A stretch of 64,000 bases of DNA, taken from Microstegium vimineum. Lineage: Eukaryota; Streptophyta; Magnoliopsida; Poales; Poaceae. Where the stretch lies: contig CM039128.1 in NCBI GenBank assembly GCA_022036555.1, positions 20,609,640-20,673,639 on the forward strand. Reading direction: 5' to 3'. Below the pieces are notes generated by a model. The model was not told the origin of the DNA and searched no databases. It saw only the letters and a list, made by a program, of their open reading frames with translations. A program made the position numbers and the translations under genes. This document shows positions 33,274-44,402 of the stretch, one piece after another (within the stretch, counting starts at the first letter, position 1; each line of letters opens with the position of its first letter).

Positions 33274-36200
33274 CATGGCCGCTTTCTAGCTCTTCGGCGC
33301 CGACCCCCTGGCTTGCTTCCTCGGTCCGTGAGCCCGTATCTGGAGGGGTTGGGGGAGAGTGGGCTTCTCCGGCCCGTTACCTCGACGGAGGAGGCCGGGG
33401 GTGGAGCTCCGCTCCCCGGACCAACGCCGAGCCCAACCCCCGGAGGGGTACGTGGTGTCGCTCGAGGTCTTCCACCGGGCGGGGCGGGGGGGCCCCCCCC
33501 AGCCGCTTCCTACGCGCGCTCCTCTACCACTACGAAGTGGACTCCAGCACCTCACTCCCAAACGGCGTTAGCCAGGCGGCGGTCTTTGCCGCGGTGTGCG
33601 GGGCTACCTGGGGATCGAGCCCCATTGGGATCTGTGGACCCACATCTTCAAGGCCAAAAAATCTTCACCGCCTCGGTCACAAGGGCATCCGTCGGAAGGT
33701 CAGGGCCCGAGGCTGCAGCATCTTCGTCAGGCGGCCGGAGTTTTGGCTTCCCGCGAACCCGTCTTCGAGCCACCCGGGGGCATTCCGGGTGGTTCTACCT
33801 GAGGAACGATGACAATTCTGCCCCGGGGTACACCGGGAGGATACTCGACGCCCCCAGCCCGAGCGCTGGAGGTACGGTGTCGCGACGGACAAGCAGAACA
33901 TCTCAAGGCTGCTGGACGCGCTCAGGCGTCGAAGGAGAGGGGCCTTACCCCGGAGATTGCAGCTCGGCGTTCCAAACCGCGGGGGTTCTGCCGCTGATGG
34001 CTCGACCCCCTCCGCCTCGACGAGATGGGTCCGGGGGTCGAATCTATCGGGGGCCGCCTCGTCGGGAAGATTGACCCCGGACCGGGTGGTCAGCCGCGTC
34101 CGCCGCTTTTTCGCGGGGGGTTCGCCCCCAAGGACATCGCGAAGGGCCCCATGAAGGCCGGACGAGGGCTTCTTGAGCTGGTAAGATCCTTTCCTTCAGT
34201 TAAAGTCTTCGCGCCCGCACCCTTCCGTCCTTTCTGTTGTTCTCTGACCCGTCTCGCGTCCCGCAGGGGAATGTGTCCTACAAGCGCTCCGTCCGCCGGT
34301 GCCGGAGGACCGGGCCACGGGGGGAGGCGAAACGCCCCCCGCGCGGAAAAAGCAAAAGTCCGACAAGAACAAGAAAAAGGAGAAGACGGCCAAGAAGGCT
34401 CCAGAGATGAGAGCAGAGAAATCAGCGCCGGGCCCAACAGAGGCGGTGGGCCTCGATGAGAGCTGTCGCCCTCAGAAGGGAGGATAGGAGGGCGAGGAGG
34501 AAGAGGAGACGGCCCTGAGCAGGCGGCCGTTGCTTCTGCTGGAGAGGGGGGGTCGACCTCGAAGTCGGGCCCCCTTTTGTGGGGGTCGGGCCCGAGGGGG
34601 TTTAAATCGAGTTCATAGTTATTGTGCCGTTTTTTTTCTTTTTTCGTCGGTGAGGACCGGTTTTTATCGCGCACCCATGTTCCTTTTTTAGGTCGAAGCG
34701 CCGGCGGGGGCTGCGTCCCTCGCCCCCGCCAAAAACTGAAGACGGGACCGCGTGCAGCAGCCCCCCGAGGTTGGTCCGGCATTCCCCCCCCCTTCGACAA
34801 ATCGCCCCCGAGGCGGCACAGGCGGCCATGGCCCCGGGGGGTGGCGGCGCGGGGAGGGCCCCAGGGGGCCTCGGCATCTACCCAGATGGCGGAAGGAGGC
34901 GAGCGTGCCCCCCGGTGGTTGCCGGGGCGACGGTCGCGGCGCCATCGGCCGTCAGAAGAGGGGCGCGGGCTGGCGCCCCGGGGGGGCACGGAGCTCTTGC
35001 CGACGGTAGCCGCGGCCTAGGAGGTGGAGGGGTCGAGGGCCCCAGGCCCCCGCGAACCCAGTGGGAGGCCCCCCGGGTCACTCGACGCCGGGGCGCTGGC
35101 CCGAGGGTCTGGCGGCGCTGGAGGCTCGACTCCGGCTCGAGCGCGTCGAGGGGACGCCCACCACCGGCACAGGGCGGAATGCTGATGGAGTCCACCCCAG
35201 CCCAGGGGGACGAGATGGTGGCCGAGTGGTGGACCCGGCGGAACTGGCCATTATCGCGGCCCCTCGGGCGGACCCGGGAGGTGGCTCGACCTCCCCTCGA
35301 GGTTGGGGGGCCGGAGTCTCAAGGTAAGTCGCACTTTGATTTGCTCGAAGACACGGTGGGTTTTCTCGCTGGGTGCTTACTTTTTTGAGCTCTTTATCGT
35401 GCAGGGCCATCCTATCGGCTGGGATCTTCCTCCACCGGAGGCGACGGCTTTGTGGGGCCGTCGACGTCCTCGCGAGGTGGCGCCGAGGAGGAAGCCTCGC
35501 CCCTCTCCGATTACCGAGGAGGGGGGACCTGCGCATTGGCATCACCGGGCCGATGGAGCAGAGGATTGCCGCCCGCAGCGCAGCGTGGGGCCCAGGAGGT
35601 TCTCGAGGTGGCGGACCCTCGAGACCCCCGAGCGACTCTTCCTCACGCTCGACGACCAGTTCGAGCTTCGACGGTGGGGAGAGCGTCGAGGAGCTCCGGG
35701 GCGGGTTTCAACACTCGGTGCGTTGCGCTGCGGAGGTCGCCACCGCGGACATACGCGAGGGGATGGAGGTAGGTTCTATTCCACCTTAGATAGTGCTTTG
35801 AGTTGTCTGGTTGCCGTTTTGTTGACGATTTTCTGTTTCTATCCTTGTCAGTCGCTGCGGGTGAGGTCGTACGAGAAGTCCCAGTACATTCTCCGGGTAC
35901 AGGGGCAGCTCTCGACCCTCCACGCCTCTCTGGAGAAGGCGAGGGATGAGGCCGCTCGTGCGAAAGCGGAGGCGGCGACTATCCAGAAGGATGCTGAGTC
36001 GAGAGTCGCTCACAGCGAAGGCCGGCTACGAGGTTGTCCAGAAGGAAGCCCGGGAGGCCTTGTCGTGGGCGCAGGCGAAGCTTGACGAGGGCCCTTCGGT
36101 CGACCATCGCCGTCGGGCAGGAGGGGGAAATGCCGCCCTCGAGGCCCAGCGCAAGGCCGCGGAGGAGGCCGCCCGGCTGAGGGGAGACCTCGACGCCGTC

Positions 36201-36957
36201 TCCCGCGAGCGCGACGCTCTGGCCACCTCGGAGGAGAAGGCTCGGACCCGCGCGACCTCCTTGGGCATGGTGGCGATGAAGCAGAGGGAGGCCCTCGGGG
36301 AAGCATACAAGACCGTCAAGGGTCTCGAGGCCCAAGTCGGGGACCAGTCCTCCGACCTTGACGCCGTCCGCCACCAGCTCGAGGAGACCGAGCAGGCCTA
36401 CTCCACCTTGGATGTGCAGGCCCAAGGTGAATGTTTCGGGTGTTCGCGGGGTCTGTCCTGCCTCGACCCTTTTTCTGCTTTCGGGTTTTGACCGTTGTGT
36501 GCTTGTTTCGGCAGAGCTTGCGGAGGAGAACGCCCCGCGCCCACAAGGACCTGGACAATCTTCAGGGCCTGCTGAGCACCGAGGCGAACCTCAATGCGAC
36601 GCTTACGACCGCCATCAACACCTTCTGCGATGACCTCTCGGTCGAGCCGGAGCCGGAGCTCGAGGGGGACGCTCGGGGGGAATCCTTGTTGCGCCACTTC
36701 TACGCCATGACGCGGGGGGGTGACGGAGAACGTCCGAGCCGCCCTGCATGTGGGGGTGAAGCGGGCCCTCGCGGTCGTCAACTCCTTCTACGACGTGGAT
36801 CTCAACCTCGTTGTTGACGGGTTCGCCACCGACCCGGATCTGACCGAGGAGCAGAACGACGCGAGGTTGTCAGGAGCTGATGGATCACGCAGAGGTGCCC
36901 GGAGGCCAGCTGGCGAAACTCTTCGAGCCCGACGTAATCCCCTCGGCGGATGAGTAG
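33274..36957 (+). pseudogene. Antisense extra reading frame of gypsy-1 ('putative gypsy type transposon' family), probably spliced
   Basis: Plus-strand coding pieces run opposite to pol. The N-terminal part (33430-33880) has RFLRALLYHYEVD, GVSQAAVFAAVC, GIEPHWDLWTHIFKAK and FYLRNDD, matching the domain annotated in plants as 'putative gypsy type transposon' (PF04195-like). The C-terminal part (35850-36955) is a long Ala/Glu/Arg-rich coiled coil (about 35870-36425) followed by a folded tail (NTFCDDLSVEPEPELE, VVNSFYDVDLNLVVDGF). Plausible GT-AG introns are 34181-34266, 35324-35404, 35769-35851 and 36427-36514, each about 80-90 bp. Frame breaks in the N-terminal part may be mutations or base-call errors. 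Function in Tat elements is unknown. The frame ends at TAG 36955-36957. Confidence 0.75.
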
Positions 36958-37904
36958 CCCTCGGGAGATGTCGACGGGTAGTCGCGGGCCTACGAGCCAT
37001 ATCTGGACAAAAAGGTCCATGTAATAGTTAGGCCATTGTACCGATACAATGCCAAAGCCCCCGAGGGGCTTTTTGTATATAATGCATTTTGATCGATATG
37101 CACAGAGTTAGTTTCATTTTTTCGAGCTTTCCTACTTTTCTTTGCCTGAGTCGACGCCTGTGACTAAGTGTTCGACGCACGCTCTTATCCCTGGAAAGGG
37201 GGGTGGTGAGTAGGGGTACCGTAGCCCTGGGGCGTAGGTGAGTCCCTGGCTCGACAGCACCCTCGACCCTTAGGGGGCTCGAGGCGTCTTTACTTAGTTC
37301 AGGAGCGTACTCGAGGGAAAGAACGAGAGGGAGAGTCGAGTTTCGAAAAACCGTTCGAGTTTTTCGGAGACCTAGGAGGGGGGTGCCCCCCTGTTAGCCC
37401 CCGAGGGAGGCTCGACTTTGCTGAGGCAAGGTCGAGGCTACCTTAGTGCTGTGGACGGGTTCGTCTTATTATTTCTACTTCTCGAGCTCTTTCTGCCTTT
37501 CTTTGCCTGAGTCGACGCTCGTGAACTTAAGTATTCGACGCACGCTCTTATCCCTGGAAGGGGGGTGGCGAGTAGGGATACCGCAGCCCTGGGGCGTAGG
37601 TGGGTCCCTGACTCGACGACACCCTCGACCCTTAGGGGGTTCGAGGCGCCTTTACCTAGTTTATGAAGCGCACTCGAGGCGAAGAACGAGAGGGGGTCGA
37701 GTTTCGAGAAAAAACGTACGGGTTTTTCAGGGACGTAGAAGGGGGGTGCCCTTGTGCCAGCCCCCGAGGGGAGCTCGACTTTGTTCGGGCAAAGTCGACG
37801 CTACCCTCGGGCTACGAACAAACGTGAAATGTGTTTCGAGAACATTTTTATTCATTCGAGAATTTGTACATAAATACGAAAATGTACAAGGCCCTGGGGC
37901 CTCA
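36958..37904. repeat. Two direct repeats of about 360 bp between the antisense frame and integrase
   Basis: The block beginning tttctttgcctgagtcgacg recurs at about 37137 and 37498 and continues for about 350 bp. Shared pieces are acgcacgctcttatccctgg, accctcgacccttagggggt and agcccccgaggg. A few substitutions separate the copies. The block lies 3' of the antisense frame stop and 3' of the integrase stop, so it may hold the ends of both transcripts. No gene is seen in it. Confidence 0.75.
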
Positions 37905-39189
37905 GGGATAGAAGCGACGTAGCTGTTCGACGTTCCACGCGTTAGTGAAGATCTTGCCCTTCTCGTTCTTTAGTTTGTAAGTGCCAGGCTTCAGCACCTC
38001 CGCCACGATGAAGGGTCCCTCCCAAGGCGGTGTCAACTTGTGACGCCCCTTGTTGCTCTGTCGACGGCGTAAGAACGAGGTCGCCAACATTGAGGTCCCT
38101 TTTGCGCACGTTTTTGTCGTGGTAGCGTCGCAGCGTCTGCTGGTACTGAGCCGACTTGAAGAGGGCCATGTCACGAGCTTCCTCAAGCTGGTCGAGGGAG
38201 TCCTCTCGGGCTACAGTGTTGGCTTGCTCGTTGTAGGCTTTCAGTCGAGGGGACCCGTACTCGAGGTCGGTGGGGAGGACGGCCTTGGACCCATAGACCA
38301 AGAAGAACGGGGAGAACCCCGTGGCTCGACTCGGCGTCGTTCGGAGACTCCATAGGACAACGGGCAGCTCTTCGACCATCTCTTTCCATGTCTGTTCAGC
38401 CGGTCGAAGATCCTTGGCTTGAGGCCCTGCAAAACCATGCCATTAGCACGCTCGACCTGACCGTTAGTTCGAGGGTGGGCAACTGCAGACCAATTCACCC
38501 TGATGTGGTGATCGTCACAGAAGTCCAGGAACTTTTGGCCGGTGAACTGCGTGCCATTGTCGGTGATGATGACGTTGGGGACCCCGAAGCGGTGGATGAT
38601 GTCGGTGAAGAATAGCACGGCTTGCCGAGACTGGATGTTGGCGATGGGCCGAGCCTCGATCCACTTTGAGAACTTGTCGATAGCCACGAGAAGGTGAGTG
38701 TGCCCACCCTTGGTTCTTTTCAGGGGACCGACCATGTCGAGCCCCCATACTGCGAAACGGCCAAGTTATGGGTATCATCTGAAGAGCGTGGGCGGGTAGG
38801 TGGGTCTGCCTGGCGTAGAATTGGCATCCCTGGCATGATCGAACGAGTTTGGTGGCGTCGTTGACGGCCGTCGGCCAGTAGAAGCCTTGTCGAAAGGCAC
38901 TTCCTACCAGCGTTCTTGGCACCGCATGGTGGCCACAAGCCCACGAGTGTAGGTCCTTCAGCAGTGCCCTCCCCTCCTCGAGGGTGAGGCAGCGTTGAAG
39001 TACACCCGACGGGCTACGTCGATATAGCTCGCGGCCGTCCCCGTACAAGACGTAGGTTTTGGCACGTCGAGCTACTCGACGGGCTTCCGTGCGGTCTTCT
39101 GGTAGTTTGCCTCGCGTCAGGTACTCGAGGTAAGGAGCGCGCCAATCCGTCGGAGGGGTTGGCGCCGCGGTGGCCCCGTCGATCTCCAT
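37905..39189 (-). pseudogene. gypsy-1 integrase (frameshifted)
   Basis: The zinc-binding His and Cys residues appear in SWACGHHAVPRT and SCQGCQFY (38515-39189 frame). The catalytic core is at 38241-38735 with VAIDKFSKWIEARP, the second Asp in ITDNGTQF and the Glu in NGQVERANGM; the first Asp lies at the frame break near 38740. The C-terminal part (37942-38379, then 37902-38186) has LRTTPSRATGFSPFFLVYG and ends with WNVEQLRRFYP. Three or more frameshifts divide it. The protein is close to the gypsy-2 integrase at 50307-51616, and both are Tat-type. It would insert cDNA if intact. Confidence 0.87.
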
Positions 39190-39423
39190 GACCTCTCCCC
39201 CGCTCGAGGGGGGGATCGGTTGAGGGGGTTGGGTCGACCCCTTGCTCGAGGGCGGGAGCCCCCGAGGCTAGGTCGACGGACGGTGTGTGCAGATCCCTCG
39301 AGAAGATGTCGGGGGGGACCGTCCCTCGAGTAGACGCGATTTTTAGCCAGCTCGTCGGCAGCTTCGTTGTATCGACGAGCTACGTGGTTAAGCTCGAGGC
39401 CGTAGAAACTTGTACTCGAGCCT

Positions 39424-39825
39424 TCAGACCTCCTTGCAGTAGGCTTCCATCTTAGAGTCGTGGCAGCTTGAGTCTTTCATCACTTGGTCGATCACCAACT
39501 GAGAGTCCCCTCGCACGTCGAGGCGTCGAACCCCGAGCTCGATGGCGATGCGCAGGCCGTTGACGAGGGCCTCGTACTCGACGACGTTGTTGGAGGCGGG
39601 GAAGTGGAGGCGGATGACATATTGCATATGGACCCCTGAGGGTGATACGAATAGCAATCCTGCGCCTGCTCCCGTCTTCATCAGTGATCCGTCGAAGTAC
39701 ATGGCCCAGGGCTCGCTCTGAACCTGCGCTAGGGGCAGTTGGGTGTCGGTCCATTCTGCAACGAAATCTACCAGTACCTGAGACTTGATAGCCTTCCGAG
39801 GGGCGTAGGAGAGGGTCTCCCCCAT
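39424..39825 (-). pseudogene. gypsy-1 RNase H (archaeal-type, Tat clade)
   Basis: The open frame has YFDGSLMKTGAGAGLLF (first catalytic Asp), NNVVEYEALVNGLRIA (Glu) and LDVRGDSQLV (next Asp), the pattern of the additional RNase H found in Tat elements after reverse transcriptase. The frame is broken from the first RNase H upstream (about 39.8-40.1 kb, with FVSEVLSETKTRYPHIQK in another frame) and from integrase downstream. Confidence 0.83.
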
Positions 39826-40092
39826 GAGCTCGGCGGACCACTTGGCGATCCTTCCGATGCCTCCCGATTTGGATTATCTCTCCGAGGGGGAAAGATGAAA
39901 CCACAGTGACCGGATGGCCCAGGAAATAGTGTTTGAGCTTCCGCCGAGTGAGGACGACCGCATACAGCAGCTTCTGGATATGGGGATACCTCGTCTTGGT
40001 TTCGGAAAGGACCTCGCTCACGAAGTAGACAGGCCTCTGAACAGGCAGGGTGTGTCCTTCCTCCTCCCTCTCGACCACTATGACCGCGCTGA

Positions 40093-41138
40093 CTACCTGC
40101 GTAGTCGCCGCGGCATAGAGCAGGGAGGGGCTCGGCCGGGCTCGGGGGGACCAAGACCGGGGGGCGAGGTGAGCAAGGCCTTGAGCCTCGAGAGCGATTC
40201 CTCGGCTTTGGTGGTCCACGCGAAGTGTTCCGTCTTCTTCAGGAGTCGGTAAAGGGGTAGGGCTTTTTCTCCGAGCCTCGAGATGAAGCGACTGAGGGCG
40301 GCGAGGCACCCAGTAACCCTTTGCACGCTCTTGAGGTCTTTGATCGGGCCCATCCTCGTGATGGCGGTCACCTTTTCGGGATTGGCCTCGATGCCGCGCT
40401 GGGAAACTATGTACCCTAAGAGCATGCCTCGAGGGACCCCGAAGACACACTTCTCAGGATTTAGTTTTATGCGGTTAGCCCTGAGGCACCCAAATGCAAT
40501 CTCGAGGTCTCCGACCAGGTTTCCGACGGTTCTGGACTTGACTATGATGTCATCGACGTAGGCCTCGACGGTCGGCCCTATGTGTTTCCCGAAGACATGG
40601 ATCATGCATCGCTGGTAGGTGGCCCCGGCATTCCGTAAGCCGAAGGGCATGGTGAGGTAGCAAAACATGCCGAAGGGAGTGATGAAGGAGGTCACGAGCT
40701 GATCGGACTCCTTCATCTTTATTTGGTGGTAGCCGGAATACGCATCAAGGAAGCAAAGGGTTTCACATCCCGAAGTGGAATATACTTTTTTGGTCGATGC
40801 GAGGTAAAGGAAAAGGGACTTTAGGACATGCTTTATTTAAAACTAGTGTAGTCTACACACATCCTATCTTTCCCATTCTTTTTCTTTACAAGCACGGGGT
40901 TAGCTAACCACTCGGGATGATGTACCTCCTTGATGAATCCGGCCTTCAAAAGCTTGTCGACCTCCTCCCCGATGATCCTGCGCTTCTCCTCGTCGAAGCG
41001 GCGCAGGCGTTGCTTCACCGGCTTGGACCTGGCTCGGATGTCCAAGGAGTGCTCGGCGACTTCCCTCGGGATGCCCGGCATGTCCGAGGGACTCCATGCA
41101 AACACATCGGCGTTTGCACGGAGAAAGTCGACGAGCAC
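40093..41138 (-). pseudogene. gypsy-1 reverse transcriptase (broken)
   Basis: The N-terminal frame 40833-41138 has FAWSPSDMPGIPREVAEH and the fingers segment NPVLVKKKNGKDRMCVDY. After breaks at about 40740-40830, the frame 40093-40716 has TMPFGLRNAGATYQR and the catalytic EAYVDDIIVKS, with YVDD encoded at 40549-40560. The thumb and connection segment KKTEHFAWTTKAEESL follows. The segment holding the motif A Asp (about 40735-40830) is distorted. The family is Ty3/gypsy, Tat. Confidence 0.88.
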
Positions 41139-41144
41139 AGCTTC

Positions 41145-41745
41145 CTATTTGGGCTCGAGGGTGGCACTGATCGTCAGCACCTTCCCGTCCGCGAGGCCGG
41201 GGTCGAGCGGGACGGTCTTCGTGTCTTCCGCCGGCTTGAAGTTGCCAGCATGGCGCTTGGGGTCGGGGATCTCTCCAGACAAGTCGTCGAGGGCCGCGAG
41301 GATAGCCGAATCCTCGCGGGCTTCGGCTTTTTCCACGCACTCAACGTCGCAGTCGTATGCGTGCTCGTAGGAGGTGTCGACGGTGATGACCCCGAGGGTC
41401 CCGGCATTTTGAGCTTGAGGTAGGTGTAATTCGGGACCGCCATGAACTTGGTGTACCCCGGCCTACCGATGATGGCATGATAGGTGCCTCGCCACGCGAC
41501 CACCTCGAAGGTCAGCTCTTCCTTTCGGAAGTTCGAGGGGACGCCGAAGCAGACCGGCAGCTGATGCGGCCGATCGGGAGGGCCTTCTTCCCCAGGACGA
41601 TCCCGTGGAATCCCCCCGCGCTGGGCAGGAGCATGGTTTCTCGGGATCCCCAGGAGGTCCAGGGTCTCGGCGTAGATGATGTTGAGGCTGCTCCCCCCAT
41701 CCATGAGCACCTTGCTGAGGCGGGTGTTGAGAATGATTGGGTCAA
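41145..41745 (-). pseudogene. gypsy-1 aspartic protease and linker (frameshifted)
   Basis: The active-site motif is in VLMDGGSSLNIIYAETLDLL (41640-41710), where Tat proteases use MDGGS in place of the usual DTG. A following segment (ELTFEVVAWRGTYHAIIGRP and TKFMAVPNYTYLKLKMPG, about 41410-41530) completes the fold in another frame. The linker to reverse transcriptase (41145-41336) holds a KTVPLDPGLADGKVLTISA segment. The enzyme would process the gag-pol polyprotein. Confidence 0.8.
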
Positions 41746-44345
41746 CGACGAGCGGGTAAGCCCCTGCGTTGGGGATGTGCTCGGGGTGGTCGTCCTGATC
41801 GAAGGTGATCGGCGTGTGGGACCAGTCGAGGGTACCGTGGGGCCTGGGCCCGAACGGAAAAAACTTCTCGACGCTCCCTCTTGCGTTGGCGCATGGTGAG
41901 GCGGGTCGAGGGTCCCCCGTAGATCATGTAGCAGTCATGGATCTCGGGGAAGCCTCCTTTTTGGACATCGCCCCTGACGTGGACGTCACAGGGCAGGTCT
42001 TCCTTGCCGTCGTCTCTCCTGGGACCAGGAGGGACGAAGTGCCTACGAAGCATGCGGCAGTCTTCGAGGCGGTGGTTGGCCGGCCCCATATGATAGGGGC
42101 AGGGCTCCTTCAGCATCTTGTCGAAGACGCCCCCGTCGGGAGGGGGCCCTCGAGGCTTCCGCTTGTCCGCTGCGGCGACAAGGTCGTCGGGGTCGTCGTC
42201 GTGCTCGACGTTGGGTTCGATGTTGCGCCGGCCCGGTTGGTTCTTCTTCTTATTCTTCTTCCGTCCGCCGTTGCCGTCGTTGTTCCTCCCTGGGCCCCTT
42301 ATTCCTCTTGGGCCCATCGTCTGAGCCCCCGGGTTCATCCGCGTTGCCCTCCTCCTTCCCTGGGGGAATCTGGAAGAATGCGCCAACGGCCTCTTCGCCA
42401 GTCGCGTAGTTGGCGATGACATCCATGAGCTCGTTGGCAGTCTTGGGGATATTTCGCCCCAGTTCCCGCACCAGGTCCTTGCAGGTTGTCCCAGCGATGA
42501 ACGCCGTGATGACCTCGTGGTCGGAGATGTGGGTCAGTGCGGTACGCTGCTTCGAGAATCGGTGGGTGAAGGCGCGGAGGGTCTCTCCTGGTTTTTGCTT
42601 GCAGCTGCGAAGGTCCCAGGAGTTGCCCGGGTGCTCGTAGGTGCCCTTGAAGTTGCCCTCAAAGATCCGGACCAGTCCTGGATCAAGTCCGGGGGGTAAC
42701 TCCTCGAGCCACCTTCGAGCGGTGTCGGAGAGGAACAATGGGAGTTACTGGATGATGACGAGGACATCTTTGGCTCCACCCAGCTGGCATGCCAGCCTGA
42801 AGTCGGCAAGCCAGAGCTCTGGCTTGGTTTCGCCGTTGTATTTGATCAGGCTGGTGGGTGGACGGAAACGCACGGGCAGGGAGTCCCGTCGGATGGTTCT
42901 TTCGAAGACTCGAGGCCTCGGCGGCTCCGGAGACCGACATCGGTCTTCGTCGCTGTCGTAGCGCCCACCTCGGTGAGCGCTGTAGCCTCGAGCCTCGGCG
43001 TCGCCGTATCGACGTCGGTTGTTCACTCGAGGGGGGAGGTCATCGACGAGGCGTTCCTGAACTGGTCGTGGCTCGACCCTGCCCTGGGGCGCCTTGTTCT
43101 GGTGGACAGAGGCCTCCCGATTTTGTCAAGGGGGCGCTGCTTGCCGCTCAGAGGCAGCCCCTCGACGCCTCGAGGCCGAGCTCTCCGCTTGCTGGATGGC
43201 CGCAGTCTGGAGTAGCCCCTGGATTTCTTCCCTGATACGTTGTGCCTGGGGGGTCGATGGCGCCGGCATGTCGCGGAGCAGCATCGCGGCTGCTACGACA
43301 TTCTGGCTGGCGCGGTTAAAGACTCGGGGTTCGGCGTTCCCCTCCTCAACGATCTGCCGGTGGACCTCCCGGGCCCACTCGCGAGCTCCTCCACCCTGAG
43401 GACGCCCTCGATCCCGCTCGAGGGCGTGTTCGAGCTGCTGAAGACGCAGGCGCTCCTCCTCGAGCTTGCCGAGGAGCTCTCGGACCTGCGTAATCTGGAC
43501 GTCGGGGGGTGGATCGGCCCTATCGGGATTCGGGGGGATGGCGTCTCGAGGTGGCGTGGCGTTGGCCCCCCTCCCTTCTTCGGTGTCCGCGGTGTCATCG
43601 ACGTCGTCCTGGAGGACGGTTTGGTCGTCGAGATGGAAGCACTCCCGGGTGGAGTCGTAACTCTCGTCGGGAGAGTCCGAGTCGAAGTCGGCGTGGTAGA
43701 AGTGGGGGAAGAGCCTGCCTGTTTTCTTCCTCCTCCAGGCGCCGCCGTAACGTGCCCCACGTACGGGGCAGCTCTGGCTCTCCCAGTGAAGGGGTAGTGA
43801 CGGGATCGGCCGTCGCCCATGACGGCGTCCATGGAGACTCGTCGTATGTGTGTACTCGCAGTCCTGTGAAAGCAGAGTAGAGTTCGGCACTGTTGCGGAG
43901 CCCGTACGGGAACGGGTCGCGCAGTGGGTGGCGGGGTCGTGGGTGTCGGAGAAGCCACGGGAGCCTCCGGGGATGAGGACGTGGCGGAGCCGAAGTCCTG
44001 TGCGGGGAGATGCCCGCCCTCGATCCACAAACGTGGGTCAAGCGGACCCCTAGGAGAGGGGGCCGTGTCGCCAGCTGGGACCGAGGGAACGGTATCCGAC
44101 ACCCCAGAGCTCGCACGACGGCGAGCACGTCGAAGTCGCTCGCGCCTCCTCCTGATCGCAGGCCAGAGTCGCAAGCGGAGGGACCGTCGTCTGATCCTGG
44201 CTGGCTCCGGCGCAGCGGAACTGCTGACGTCTAGGCCATGGGCGGAGGGGAAGACTATGAAGTCGCCCTGGTCCGTGGAAACGAACCCTAGACTGCCGAA
44301 CCAGATGACAGCGTTGAACGGGAATGGTGGGATGGTGGGATCCAT
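41742..44345 (-). pseudogene. gypsy-1 gag (frameshifted)
   Basis: The start at ATG 44345-44343 gives MDPTIPPFPFNAVIWFGSLG, the usual beginning of Tat gag. A disordered, then coiled-coil region (QVRELLGKLEEERLRLQQLE, about 43430-43490) leads to the capsid core at 42250-43026, with KPELWLADFRLACQLGGA, SDTARRWLEELPP and KPGETLRAFTHRFSKQR. An in-frame TAA interrupts the core near 42745. A nucleocapsid-like CPYHMGPANHRLEDCRML segment follows (about 42070-42110). At least three frame changes occur. Gag packages the element RNA. Confidence 0.83.
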
Positions 44346-44384
44346 CTGAGAGAGTAGTTCAGAGTTGATCGACACGCGAATCCC

Positions 44385-44400
44385 CCTACCTGGCGCGCCA
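44385..44400 (-). other. gypsy-1 primer-binding site
   Basis: The minus strand reads TGGCGCGCCAGGTAGG two bases after the 5' LTR end. It is identical to the site in gypsy-2 and typical of grass Tat elements. Confidence 0.9.
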
Positions 44401-44402
44401 AC

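Noticed and set aside
41805..43880. Plus-strand frames up to 204 codons opposite gypsy-1 gag
   Set aside because: Antisense shadows; gag motifs lie on the minus strand and no promoter or conserved domain was seen on the plus strand.
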